DNA of 64,000 bases from Pedobacter westerhofensis (lineage in GTDB: Bacteria > Bacteroidota > Bacteroidia > Sphingobacteriales > Sphingobacteriaceae). The notes beneath the pieces are model-generated. The model saw only the letters and a list, made by a program, of their open reading frames with translations. It did not search any database and was not told where the DNA came from. The stretch is from contig NZ_FXTN01000012.1 in NCBI RefSeq assembly GCF_900182595.1, forward strand, positions 186,001 to 250,000. The letters are read 5' to 3'. The position numbers and the translations under genes were made by a program. Below are positions 17,426 to 26,141 of this stretch, piece by piece. Each line of letters begins with the position of its first letter. Positions within the stretch are counted from its first letter, which is position 1.

Positions 17426-17607
17426 AAGTTCGGCTAATCTGATATACCTGTGTATTCGCAGAAGTTCAGCCAGTCTGGTACACCGGTAATATTTTAAATC
17501 GCTATATTTGTAAACTTCATCTTTAATCACCGTGCATGCTGTCTTCTGTATGTCTTCGGTCCAAGTTCACCCTTCGTAGTATACTGGTAGCATTTTCATT
17601 CGCTATT
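17426..17607 (+). repeat. Three diverged direct repeats downstream of hicBA
   Basis: Copies begin AAGTTC at 17426, 17462 and 17563. Copies 1 and 2 agree at about 20 of 26 positions. Copies 2 and 3 agree at about 32 of 44 positions without gaps, both ending in TCGCTAT. The second copy also contains a TATATTTG promoter-like string. There is no long reading frame through them. Confidence 0.6.
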
Positions 17608-17623
17608 GGAATGCGTGTGATAA

Positions 17624-17736
17624 GCTATTAATAGCGTGTTGACAGGCTAAAATGCAGATTTGAGCGAGTCAACACCGTGTTAACAGCCTGTCAATAGCCT
17701 GTGAGCAGCATACTAAAACTATACGAAAACTATCCG
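17624..17736. repeat. Cluster of palindromes and short repeats before the MFS gene
   Basis: The perfect palindrome GCTATTAATAGC (17624-17635) is followed by TTGACAGGCT (17639-17648), whose reverse complement AGCCTGTCAA lies at 17685-17694. GTGTTGAC, GTCAACAC and GTGTTAAC recur at 17636, 17668 and 17677. AAAACTAT is repeated 11 bp apart at 17715 and 17726. Together with the upstream repeats, this fills the roughly 600-bp gap between hicA and the MFS gene. A 51-codon frame from GTG at 17701 to 17856 ends the region but is not convincing as a gene. Confidence 0.6.
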
Positions 17737-17876
17737 GGGCATATCTTTGTACAGGACTGTTACCGAACGATATACGAAGAATGGATGAATGAAGGCATGA
17801 TTTCAGGCTGTAGTTTAAAAGACATGCTAACCGGGAGAATTATACCTCTAATTTAATAATTCTGTCAAAATAAAAC

Positions 17877-17884
17877 TAGATTTG
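17877..17884 (+). promoter_or_regulatory. -7 promoter element for the TetA-like MFS gene
   Basis: TAGATTTG matches TAnnTTTG and ends 15 bp before the ATG at 17900. It contains an in-frame TTG at 17882 that is not a likely start. Confidence 0.6.
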
Positions 17885-17899
17885 CAGTTTAAACTAAAT

Positions 17900-19114
17900 A
17901 TGGCCTCTCAGAAAAAATCAGCGATTGGATTTATCTTTATCACGTTATTGATAGATTTTACCGGGTTTGGAATTATTATTCCTGTATTGCCCAGGTTAAT
18001 TGAAGAACTTACCGGTGGTGGTATCAGTGTTGCGGCAGTTTATGGTGGTTGGCTGACGATCTCGTATTCGGCGATGCAGTTTATCGGTGCACCCATCCTT
18101 GGTGGCCTAAGCGACAGGTTTGGCCGCAGGCCAATATTATTGGCCTCTCTACTGGGATTGGGACTGGATTATGTGTTCCTTGCATTTGCACCAACAATTG
18201 CATGGCTTTTTGTTGGCAGAATTATCGCCGGAATTACTGGTGCCAGCTTCACTACTGCGATGGCTTATATTGCTGATGTCAGCGAGCCCGAAAAACGCGC
18301 TCAGAATTTCGGACTGGTTGGTGCGGCATTTGGGATCGGTTTTATTGTTGGCCCTGTAGTCGGTGGTTTATTTAGTCAGTTCGGACTTCGGATTCCTTTT
18401 CTGATTTCTGCAGGATTAGCATTGATCAACTGGCTTTACGGTTACTTTGTTCTGCCGGAATCCCTGGCGAAAGAAAACCGCCGGGCTTTCGACTGGAAAC
18501 GTGCAAATCCTCTTGGTGCGCTATTGCATATCAGGAAATATCCTGCGCTTGCCGGACTGCTGGTCGCGCTTTTCCTGTTGTATATCGCGAGTCACTCTGT
18601 GCAATCAAGCTGGACTTACTACACGATGGAGAAATTCCACTGGAATGAAGCCTGGGTTGGTTATTCATTGGGATTCGTGGGCGTGCTGGTCGGTATTGTT
18701 CAGGGCGTTCTGATTAGGGTGATCATCCCAAAGATTGGTCAGGTAAAAGCTGTATTTTACGGACTGGTGCTGTATATAGCTGGTTTCCTTTTGTTTGCAT
18801 TTGCTACCCAGAGCTGGATGATGTTTGCTTTTACAATTCCCTATTGTCTGGCAGGTATCTTTGGCCCGGCAATGCAGGGATTGCTTTCCAATGATGTACC
18901 TGCGAACGAGCAAGGTGAATTACAGGGAGTGACTGCGGGATTGATGAGTCTGTCGGCGATCATCGGCCCGCTGATTATGACCAATCTTTTCGCCCATTTT
19001 ACAAATCATAAAAATTCCATCTATTTTCCAGGAGCGCCTTTTATCCTGTCTGCTCTGCTTACGATTGCAGGCCTGATCATCTGTACAAGGTCCTTAAGGA
19101 AATACCATTCTTAA
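17900..19114 (+). CDS. TetA/TCR-type major facilitator transporter
   Basis: A 404-residue twelve-helix inner-membrane protein of the drug:H+ antiporter branch. Helix 1 carries DFTGFGIIIPVLP, the loop 2-3 signature reads GGLSDRFGRRP, and helix 5 has the antiporter motif form FGIGFIVGPVVGG. These match the TCR/TetA subgroup. Chromosomal members in Bacteroidota often have no proven link to tetracycline, so the substrate is open. It follows the repeat field and precedes the FUSC-type gene by about 100 bp. The ATG at 17900 is preferred over the upstream TTG, which lies in the promoter. Confidence 0.9.
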   Translation: MASQKKSAIGFIFITLLIDFTGFGIIIPVLPRLIEELTGGGISVAAVYGGWLTISYSAMQFIGAPILGGLSDRFGRRPILLASLLGLGLDYVFLAFAPTIAWLFVGRIIAGITGASFTTAMAYIADVSEPEKRAQNFGLVGAAFGIGFIVGPVVGGLFSQFGLRIPFLISAGLALINWLYGYFVLPESLAKENRRAFDWKRANPLGALLHIRKYPALAGLLVALFLLYIASHSVQSSWTYYTMEKFHWNEAWVGYSLGFVGVLVGIVQGVLIRVIIPKIGQVKAVFYGLVLYIAGFLLFAFATQSWMMFAFTIPYCLAGIFGPAMQGLLSNDVPANEQGELQGVTAGLMSLSAIIGPLIMTNLFAHFTNHKNSIYFPGAPFILSALLTIAGLIICTRSLRKYHS

Positions 19115-19218
19115 AATTGTTTTTTACAAAACACAATATTCGGTCAGATTATTGATCAGAGATGATCATAGTTCATACCAGAAACCATTACATAAATATT
19201 TTTTTGAGCGCCCGAACA

Positions 19219-21378
19219 ATGAGTAACCGTCAGATCCGAACAATACAAGATTTTCTCCTCAGTACCTACTTTGCTGACGGTTTACGTATTACGATCGGTG
19301 TCCTGTTTCCTTCCCTGATCCTGGCGCAGTTTGATATGCTCAAGTTCGGAATGACTTTGTCACTTGGTGCGTTATGTGTCAGTGTAGTTGATACCCCCGG
19401 GCCAAGTGTGCACCGCAGAAATGCCATGCTGGTAACATCTGTGCTAATCACACTGCTCTCTGTGATTGTTGGCGTTACCAACAAAAATCCTTATTTCATT
19501 GGTGTGTTACTCGTCACCTGCAGTTTTATTTTCTCCATGTTTTTCCTGTATGGTACGCGTGCGGCGTCTATTGGTACGGCGGTATTGCTGATCATGGTCC
19601 TAAGTATTGATGATGTAAGGCCCTGGAGAGATGTGCTGGTTTATTCTGCACTGGTATTTGCAGGCAGTATCTGGTATTCGTTCCTGAGTTTCTTCTTTTA
19701 CCAGCTAAGGCCATACCGTGTGGTGCAGCAGGCACTTAGCGAATCCATTCATGAGATTAGCGGATTTCTGCGTGCAAAAGCAAAATTTTATCATCAGAAT
19801 ACTGATTACGACTCCAATTATGCGGACTTGCTGCAGCACCAGGTCCAGGTGCATGAAAAACAGGATGCAGTACGTGAGTTGCTTTTTAAAACCAGGGAAA
19901 TCGTAAAGGAATCTACACCCGAAGGCAGGTTTTTATTGCTGGTATTTGTTGATACGGTTGACCTGTATGAGCAGGTGATGTCAACCTATTATGATTATCA
20001 GCATCTGCACGACCAATTTGATGCTTCCGGGATTTTGTTACACTATGAAAAAGTGATCAACAGGATTGCCTCTGAACTGGATGAAATCGCTTTTTCGCTG
20101 AAAACCGGTGGAACCCCTCTCCCACCAATTGTATTGGTCGATGAGGTCAAACGCCTCAAAGATGCGATTCTGGATTTGGAGAAGGATAACACCGATGGTA
20201 AATACAATACACTCGGCATCATTGCACTCAAAAATATAGAAGTCAATATAGAAAATATCCTCAGCAGGGTTAAAACCATCAACAGCTATTTTAATAAAAC
20301 TGAGAAAAAGAACCTGAAGAAAAGGGAAATCGAAACAGAGCGTTTTGTGACGCGACAGCCCATCGATATCAAATTATTTTTTGACAACCTCACCTTCAGC
20401 TCTGCTACCTTCAGGCACTCCCTCCGGGTGGCCATTGTGATGATCATCGGATTTCTTGTAGCCCGTTTCCTGGATTCTTCCCATAGCTACTGGATATTGC
20501 TAACCATACTTGTGATATCAAAGCCCGGGTTCAGTTTAACCAAACAGCGTAATTATGAAAGGCTCTTCGGTACCATTATCGGGGCATTTGCCGGAATGGG
20601 CATTCTACTATACATTCATGACAAACATACCCTGTTTTTTATCCTGTTGTTCTGCATGATCGGTGCATATAGCTTCCAGCGTAAGAACTATGTGGTAAGC
20701 GTTCTGTTCATGACTCCGTACATTCTGGTTCTGTTTGATTTTCTGGGAATGGGAAGTATGTCGATAGCAAAGGAACGGATCTACGATACACTGATCGGCT
20801 CAGGAATTGCTTTACTGGGGAGTTATACACTTTTCCCTAACTGGGAGCACCAGAACCTTAAGGAAGCAATGCTGAATACGCTCAAGGCAAATATGGCCTA
20901 TTTTGAAGAGGTCACTTTGCTGTATTTTGCTTCGGAGCAAAACCTCACCAATTATAAGCTGGCCCGCAAGGAAGTATATGTTACATCCGCCAATCTCGCC
21001 TCCATCTTTCAGAGAATGTTCTCCGAGCCTAAAAGCAAACAGAAACTGATGAAAGAAATGCATCAGTTCACAGCCCTGAACCATTTACTTTCTTCCTATA
21101 TTGCTACCTTATCTTTGTATAGTAAAGAACATGCGTTTGTGTTTTCCACGCCGGATGAACTCAAACCTGTTGCGAACAATACCTTATATCTTTTGAACCT
21201 CTCTGCAGAATTTCTCCTTAAACACAATGACGATCAAAGTAATGTTCCTTTGATTAAAAGTGTAAATGATGATAAGAAATTGTTGAATAGTAATGAAGCT
21301 TTGATCATTGAGCAGTTTGATCTGATCCAGAAGGTTGCCTATGACATTTATAAACTAACGGAAAAAATCAAGCTTTAA
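19219..21378 (+). CDS. FUSC family inner-membrane protein (YccS-like)
   Basis: A 719-residue protein with two clusters of about six membrane helices (roughly residues 20-160 and 400-530), each followed by a long soluble helical domain. The second cluster has SHSYWILLTILVISKPGFS, then TKQRNYERLFGTIIGAFAG, the fusaric acid resistance/aromatic acid exporter signature. Family members such as YccS and AaeB are thought to export aromatic or small organic compounds. The ATG at 19219 starts a typical N-terminus; an ATG at 19162 would add 19 residues. It is on the same strand as the MFS gene and convergent with mgtE. Confidence 0.9.
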   Translation: MSNRQIRTIQDFLLSTYFADGLRITIGVLFPSLILAQFDMLKFGMTLSLGALCVSVVDTPGPSVHRRNAMLVTSVLITLLSVIVGVTNKNPYFIGVLLVTCSFIFSMFFLYGTRAASIGTAVLLIMVLSIDDVRPWRDVLVYSALVFAGSIWYSFLSFFFYQLRPYRVVQQALSESIHEISGFLRAKAKFYHQNTDYDSNYADLLQHQVQVHEKQDAVRELLFKTREIVKESTPEGRFLLLVFVDTVDLYEQVMSTYYDYQHLHDQFDASGILLHYEKVINRIASELDEIAFSLKTGGTPLPPIVLVDEVKRLKDAILDLEKDNTDGKYNTLGIIALKNIEVNIENILSRVKTINSYFNKTEKKNLKKREIETERFVTRQPIDIKLFFDNLTFSSATFRHSLRVAIVMIIGFLVARFLDSSHSYWILLTILVISKPGFSLTKQRNYERLFGTIIGAFAGMGILLYIHDKHTLFFILLFCMIGAYSFQRKNYVVSVLFMTPYILVLFDFLGMGSMSIAKERIYDTLIGSGIALLGSYTLFPNWEHQNLKEAMLNTLKANMAYFEEVTLLYFASEQNLTNYKLARKEVYVTSANLASIFQRMFSEPKSKQKLMKEMHQFTALNHLLSSYIATLSLYSKEHAFVFSTPDELKPVANNTLYLLNLSAEFLLKHNDDQSNVPLIKSVNDDKKLLNSNEALIIEQFDLIQKVAYDIYKLTEKIKL

Positions 21379-21438
21379 CTTCTTCAAGATGTAACAGCCT
21401 GAATGTACGCATGAAGTGCTGGTAGACTCCGTCGTCAT

Positions 21439-22788
21439 TTACAATAATAATCTGCTGGCCAGGCCAAGCAGCAGCATAAATCCAAAAACATCTGTAAATG
21501 TAGTGATGATGATGGATGAAGCGATCGCAGGGTCTATGCCTACTCCTTTAAGTATCAGCGGTATCCCCGCTCCTGTTATCCCCGCAATCAGCAGGTTTCC
21601 TGTCATTGCCAGAAAGATCACTACACCCAGTAATGGGTTGTTATCAAATACCAGGGCGAAAATAAAAACAATAAGACCGGTAACGGCACCATTGATTAAT
21701 CCTACGGTAAACTCTTTCAAAACCGTACGGTATGCCTGATTGTCTGTCAGGTCATAGAGCGAGATCCTGCGGACAGTAACGGCAAGGGCCTGTGTAGCCG
21801 CGTTTCCGCCCATCCCTGCAATAATGGTCATGTAGGCGGACAGCACTGCTATTTTTGCGATGGTAGGTTCAAAATGACGTACTACCGCTGATGCCGCAAA
21901 GGCAGTTGCCAGGTTAATGATCAGCCAGGGCAAACGCGATTTAACAGCCTCCACCCAGTTACCGCTCAGTTCCTCATCTTCAGACACCCCTGATATTTTC
22001 AGGATATCTTCCGTGTTTTCATCTTCAAGAACATCAATCACATCATCAAATGTTACCCTGCCCAGCAGTTTCATCTGTGTATCCAGAACCGGAATACTCG
22101 TAATATTATATTGGGAAATCAAGCGTGCCACCTCTTCCTGATCCGTATCAGGGCTTACCCAGGCCACATCAGATTTCACCAGTTCGGTGATCTGTACATT
22201 GCCTTTTGCTTTGATAATATCTTTTAAGGATACGATACCCTGAAAAACATTGTCATCATCAATCACAAATATGGTGTAAAACTCTTCGATCTCTTCACTT
22301 TGGCGGATGATCTCGTCTATAGCATCTTTTTTTGTCAGATTTAAATGAATGCGGATAAACTCCGTATTCATCAGTCCCCCTGCCGTATCCTCATCATAAC
22401 TGAGCAGGTTCCTGATATGTGATGCATCATCCTCGCTCAGATCGCCCAGAATCTCCTTCTGCTCATGTTCATCGAGTTGTGAGATAATATCTGTAGCATC
22501 ATCGTAATCGAGTTCCTCAACGATTTCAGTACGTTTATCAGGATGGAGCTGCAGTAAAAGTTCTTCCGGATGCGCTTCTTCGTGCATTTCGGAGATAATC
22601 TCAGAAGCAATTTCTACAGGGAGCAGGTTGATAATCCGCTGACGGTCTTCTTTGGTAAGGCTTTCGAACAGGATCGCAATTTCAGACGCATGATATTCGT
22701 CCAAAATTACAGCCAGCTGGCTGTCGCTTCCGGCTAGTGCAGATTTTAACTTCGTAACATCTGTTCGGTTTAGTTCATAGGATTGCAT
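21439..22788 (-). CDS. mgtE: Magnesium transporter/channel MgtE
   Basis: Mg2+-gated inner-membrane channel for magnesium uptake. The 449-residue protein has the N-terminal superhelical domain (repeats such as EIAILFESLTKEDRQRIINLL), two CBS domains (about residues 130-255), a connecting helix and five C-terminal membrane helices beginning near SRLPWLIINLATAF and containing AGMGGNAATQALAV. The channel is complete. It is 45 bp downstream of corA on the same strand, so both magnesium systems and the WbqC-like gene are probably cotranscribed. No magnesium riboswitch is visible. Confidence 0.95.
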   Translation of the reverse strand: MQSYELNRTDVTKLKSALAGSDSQLAVILDEYHASEIAILFESLTKEDRQRIINLLPVEIASEIISEMHEEAHPEELLLQLHPDKRTEIVEELDYDDATDIISQLDEHEQKEILGDLSEDDASHIRNLLSYDEDTAGGLMNTEFIRIHLNLTKKDAIDEIIRQSEEIEEFYTIFVIDDDNVFQGIVSLKDIIKAKGNVQITELVKSDVAWVSPDTDQEEVARLISQYNITSIPVLDTQMKLLGRVTFDDVIDVLEDENTEDILKISGVSEDEELSGNWVEAVKSRLPWLIINLATAFAASAVVRHFEPTIAKIAVLSAYMTIIAGMGGNAATQALAVTVRRISLYDLTDNQAYRTVLKEFTVGLINGAVTGLIVFIFALVFDNNPLLGVVIFLAMTGNLLIAGITGAGIPLILKGVGIDPAIASSIIITTFTDVFGFMLLLGLASRLLL

Positions 22789-22833
22789 GTGTGGCTAAGA
22801 TAAGCATATTTTCGGTTTTAACCCGCCCTGCTT

Positions 22834-23952
22834 TTACTTAAACCAGCCCCTGCGCCAAAAATAGATCACCTGCAGCACGGCAATTAGTCCCATAATGAGC
22901 ATGGTATACAAATATCCGTGAGGTTCATATAATTCCGGCATATTTTCGGGCATGAGTTTACCGCTAACCGGGTCTCTGTCGGCGAAATTCATCCCGTAAA
23001 TCCCCGCAATAAACGTTAGCGGAATGAAGATCGAAGAAATGATCGTCAGCACTTTCATAATTTCATTCATCCTGTTGCTGATCAGCGACAAATACATATC
23101 AATATTGCTGGCAGAGATCTCTTTGAGTGATTCTACGATATCAATAATCTGTATACAATGATCATATGCGTCCCTGATATAGAGTTTAGTCTGATCGGTA
23201 ATCAGCGGGCTGTCGCTCCGGAGTATATCATTGAGCTTATCCCTCTCTGGCCACGATACCCTCCTGATATTGATCAGGTTTCTTTTGATCAGCTGCGTAT
23301 CATACATGATAGACTTATCAGGTTTGTCCAGCAGGCGGTCTTCTATCTCATCGAGCTCCTCGCTCCAGGTGCCCAGTATTTCAAAATAGGTATCTACGAT
23401 AATATCCATAATGGCGTACATGATATAGCTGCTGCCTGCAGTACGGATATTTCCCTTGCCGGCTTTTAATCGTTGTCTTACAGGCTCCAGGCAGTCCGAG
23501 TAACTCTCCTTAAAGGTAAACAGCGCGTTATCGGTTAAAATAAATGACAGCTGGGAGTTGTCCAGGTGTTTGTCTTCATCCAGCAGCAGCATCCTGCTGA
23601 CGGCGAAAACATAACCGTCATACTCTTCCACTTTAGGCCGCTGATAGGTGACGGTAATGTCTTCCAGTACCAGCTTATTGATATTCAAATCACGGCCCAG
23701 AATTTCGAACATTTCCTCAGATCCAAATCCCTTGATGTCCACCCAAAATGTATAACTCTTATCTTCAAGTATCTTTGCGATATCTTTTAAACTCTCCAGC
23801 TTTTTGCTCTCATAACTTTTGTCGTTGAGCTGGTGGAGGGTGATAACCGGTTCCAGCGCATTTTCGTCAATATATACCAATCCGGGACTGGTCCCTGCCT
23901 CGCGAACTGTGTAATTTTGTTTTTTTCTCCGTAACCGGTTTTTTTTATTCAT
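22834..23952 (-). CDS. corA: Magnesium/cobalt transporter CorA
   Basis: Pentameric Mg2+ channel of 372 residues. The selectivity motif YGMNF lies near residue 320 between the two C-terminal membrane helices, which end in the basic tail WRRGWFK. The N-terminal cytoplasmic domain is of normal length and rich in acidic residues. It starts three bases after the WbqC-like gene and precedes mgtE, making a tandem of two unrelated magnesium transporters. Confidence 0.95.
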   Translation of the reverse strand: MNKKNRLRRKKQNYTVREAGTSPGLVYIDENALEPVITLHQLNDKSYESKKLESLKDIAKILEDKSYTFWVDIKGFGSEEMFEILGRDLNINKLVLEDITVTYQRPKVEEYDGYVFAVSRMLLLDEDKHLDNSQLSFILTDNALFTFKESYSDCLEPVRQRLKAGKGNIRTAGSSYIMYAIMDIIVDTYFEILGTWSEELDEIEDRLLDKPDKSIMYDTQLIKRNLINIRRVSWPERDKLNDILRSDSPLITDQTKLYIRDAYDHCIQIIDIVESLKEISASNIDMYLSLISNRMNEIMKVLTIISSIFIPLTFIAGIYGMNFADRDPVSGKLMPENMPELYEPHGYLYTMLIMGLIAVLQVIYFWRRGWFK

Positions 23953-23955
23953 AAA

Positions 23956-24567
23956 CTAGAGGTAGTTTTTTGCCTGTGGCCCCTGGTTGAATAACAAATC
24001 AACGATACTCATGTTTGGTAAAAATCCCGCCCTGTCTTCAAATACCTGATGATACGGTTTTGCAGGCAAAATCAGCTCCGGGGTTTTGAAATGAAGTTTT
24101 GTTCTGTAATCCAGTTCGGCTGGCAGCTCTTTAATATATTCTGAGGTGAAATGCAGTTCAGGGCTTTTTTTAAGTTGTTTGAATATCCATTGCAGGATCT
24201 CCAGATTGTAATCGAACAGGAACTCAAATTTCTTCTGATAAAACGGTGCAAGCTCGTCCTCATAGTATTCAAAATAAGGCGAGTTTCTGTAACAGCTCTC
24301 CAGGCTCAGCCAGTGTAAGCGCTGCCATTTAAAATCGTAGCTGATCTTTACGTCTTTCACCCTCGTATGGTACTTGGATCCTTTTATTACGGGCAGAAAA
24401 AGGTCGAGAGGCCCGTTTGGAGAATATATTCTGGTTCTGTTGCGGTAAGTTTGTTTGGGAAAATGTTCTTCCCTTTCGATCAGGAAATCATAGCCAACCT
24501 CATTGAGGGCAGAGAAATAACTGACCGGCGGAAGATAAAAAAGTGGAAATATAGCAGAATTGTGCAT
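23956..24567 (-). CDS. WbqC-like family protein
   Basis: A 203-residue soluble protein with the WbqC pattern: PLFYLPPVSYFSAL at the start, EEHFPKQTYRNRTRI, then KWQRLHWLSLESCYRNSPYFEYYEDE, and a C-terminal LLFNQGPQA. WbqC was named from an O-antigen cluster, but its chemistry is unknown and chromosomal Bacteroidota copies usually lie outside such clusters. It heads the operon with corA and mgtE and is divergent from a GT2 glycosyltransferase, which may be its only glycan-related context. Confidence 0.85.
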   Translation of the reverse strand: MHNSAIFPLFYLPPVSYFSALNEVGYDFLIEREEHFPKQTYRNRTRIYSPNGPLDLFLPVIKGSKYHTRVKDVKISYDFKWQRLHWLSLESCYRNSPYFEYYEDELAPFYQKKFEFLFDYNLEILQWIFKQLKKSPELHFTSEYIKELPAELDYRTKLHFKTPELILPAKPYHQVFEDRAGFLPNMSIVDLLFNQGPQAKNYL

Positions 24568-24674
24568 TGGTTAATTTATGTTTGCATTTTCAATGCAGGC
24601 AAAATAATGATAAAAAAAGGCTATCTCCTAGTGTTAAATGTTTTTATATGTCTTAATCCCGTCTTTCAATCCTG

Positions 24675-25700
24675 ATGTCTGAACCTAATGTAGCCGTTGT
24701 TATCCTCAACTGGAATGGTAAAGAACTGTTATCCCGTTTCCTGCCGGGTATTGTTCAGTCTGATTACGGGCATCTGGAGATTATTGTGGGTGATAATGCG
24801 TCAACGGACGACTCTGTCAGCTTTGTTCGGGGCCACTTCCCTTCTGTCCGTATTATAGAGAACGACCGCAACTACGGCTTTGCCGAAGGGTATAATCGGA
24901 TTATTGCCCAAGTAACTGCAGACTATTACATTTTATTGAACTCTGACGTTGAGGTGCCTGAAAACTGGATCAGACCTGTGATTCAGGCTATGGAGGCCGA
25001 TGCAGGCATTGCTGCTGCACAGCCGAAAATCAAATGTTACAGTGATAAATCCAGATTTGAACATGCCGGCGGTGCCGGTGGCTTTATGGACAGAAATGCA
25101 TTCCCCTTCTGCAGGGGAAGAATATTTGATACCCTTGAGGAAGATCATGGTCAGTATGACGACCAAGCTGCAGTGTTCTGGGCCAGTGGTGCCGCGTTTT
25201 TCATCAAACGCAGGCATTGGGAAGAGAGCGGTGGCTTTGATGCCGAATTGTTCGCGCATATGGAGGAGATTGATCTCTGCTGGCGCCTGCAAAACCTTGG
25301 TTATCAAATTATTTATTGCCCCGCGGCAGAGGTCTATCATGTTGGCGGAGGCACGCTGGCAATGAATAGTCCTTTCAAAGTTTATCTCAATTTCAGAAAT
25401 AACCTGATGATCATGCAGAAGAATCTTCCGTTTTGGGAAGCCGTTTGGGGGCTCAGCCTGCGGATGTGCATCGACTTTATCGCTCTGCTGCAGTTTTTAC
25501 TGAAAGGTGAAACCAAGTTTGCCTCGGCCGTGAACAAGGCCCATTATCAGTTCATCAGGAATTTGCGCAAAACTGCACTGAAAAGAGGCAAAACACAAAC
25601 TCCTTATCACAAACTCGCCGGGGTATACCCTTCAAGTATTGTATGGGCTTTTTTTGTAAAAGGTATCAGGTACTTTAGCCAGCTAAAAGATTTTCGATAG
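24675..25700 (+). CDS. GT2 family glycosyltransferase (rhamnosyltransferase-like)
   Basis: A 341-residue cytoplasmic or membrane-associated enzyme. The N-terminal GT-A fold has VVILNWNGKELL, GDNASTDDS and LNSDVEVPENW (the DxD-type site). A further block FFIKRRHWEESGGFDAELFAHMEEIDLCWRL is typical of the WcaE/WbbL-like group that adds rhamnose or similar sugars to lipid-linked glycans. A likely amphipathic or membrane region lies near residue 265. Its 3' end overlaps that of convergent aroQ by 26 bp. The acceptor is unknown. Confidence 0.9.
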   Translation: MSEPNVAVVILNWNGKELLSRFLPGIVQSDYGHLEIIVGDNASTDDSVSFVRGHFPSVRIIENDRNYGFAEGYNRIIAQVTADYYILLNSDVEVPENWIRPVIQAMEADAGIAAAQPKIKCYSDKSRFEHAGGAGGFMDRNAFPFCRGRIFDTLEEDHGQYDDQAAVFWASGAAFFIKRRHWEESGGFDAELFAHMEEIDLCWRLQNLGYQIIYCPAAEVYHVGGGTLAMNSPFKVYLNFRNNLMIMQKNLPFWEAVWGLSLRMCIDFIALLQFLLKGETKFASAVNKAHYQFIRNLRKTALKRGKTQTPYHKLAGVYPSSIVWAFFVKGIRYFSQLKDFR

Positions 25701-26097
25701 CCAAACGGTAACCGTCAAGGCCAAAACCTGTCAGTACACCCTTACAGTTCCTGCCGCTCAGCGAAACATGACGGAATTCTTCGCGGGCATAAATATTGGA
25801 GATATGCACTTCTATAACGGGGGCTTTGATGCCTGCAATAGCATCAGCGATGGCTACCGAAGTGTGGGTATAGGCACCCATATTGATGACGATGCCCTCA
25901 TATGAAAAACCTACCTCATGAAGTTTATTGATCAGCTCGCCCTCTACGTTGCTTTGATAATATTCCAGTTCTGCCACTCCGGCATATTTATCTTTTAATT
26001 CACTGAAATATTCTTCAAAACTCCTGCTGCCATAGATGCCTGGTTCTCTCCTGCCCAGCAGGTTTAGGTTTGGTCCGTTAATAATTTGTATCTTCAT
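25675..26097 (-). CDS. aroQ: Type II 3-dehydroquinate dehydratase
   Basis: Third step of the shikimate pathway: 3-dehydroquinate to 3-dehydroshikimate. The 140-residue protein has the family features NGPNLNLLGRREPGIYG (catalytic Tyr and Arg), then QSNVEGELINKLHE, INMGAYTHTSVAIADA, and the EVHISNIYAREEFRH block with the active-site His. The start is the ATG at 26097; four extra residues upstream lack support. It is divergent from xerD with 44 bp between, an arrangement I believe is common in Bacteroidota. Confidence 0.96.
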   Translation of the reverse strand: MKIQIINGPNLNLLGRREPGIYGSRSFEEYFSELKDKYAGVAELEYYQSNVEGELINKLHEVGFSYEGIVINMGAYTHTSVAIADAIAGIKAPVIEVHISNIYAREEFRHVSLSGRNCKGVLTGFGLDGYRLAIENLLAG

Positions 26098-26141
26098 CCA
26101 TCCAAACATAATCTTTAAAAAACAACAATTAAAATTTTTGT

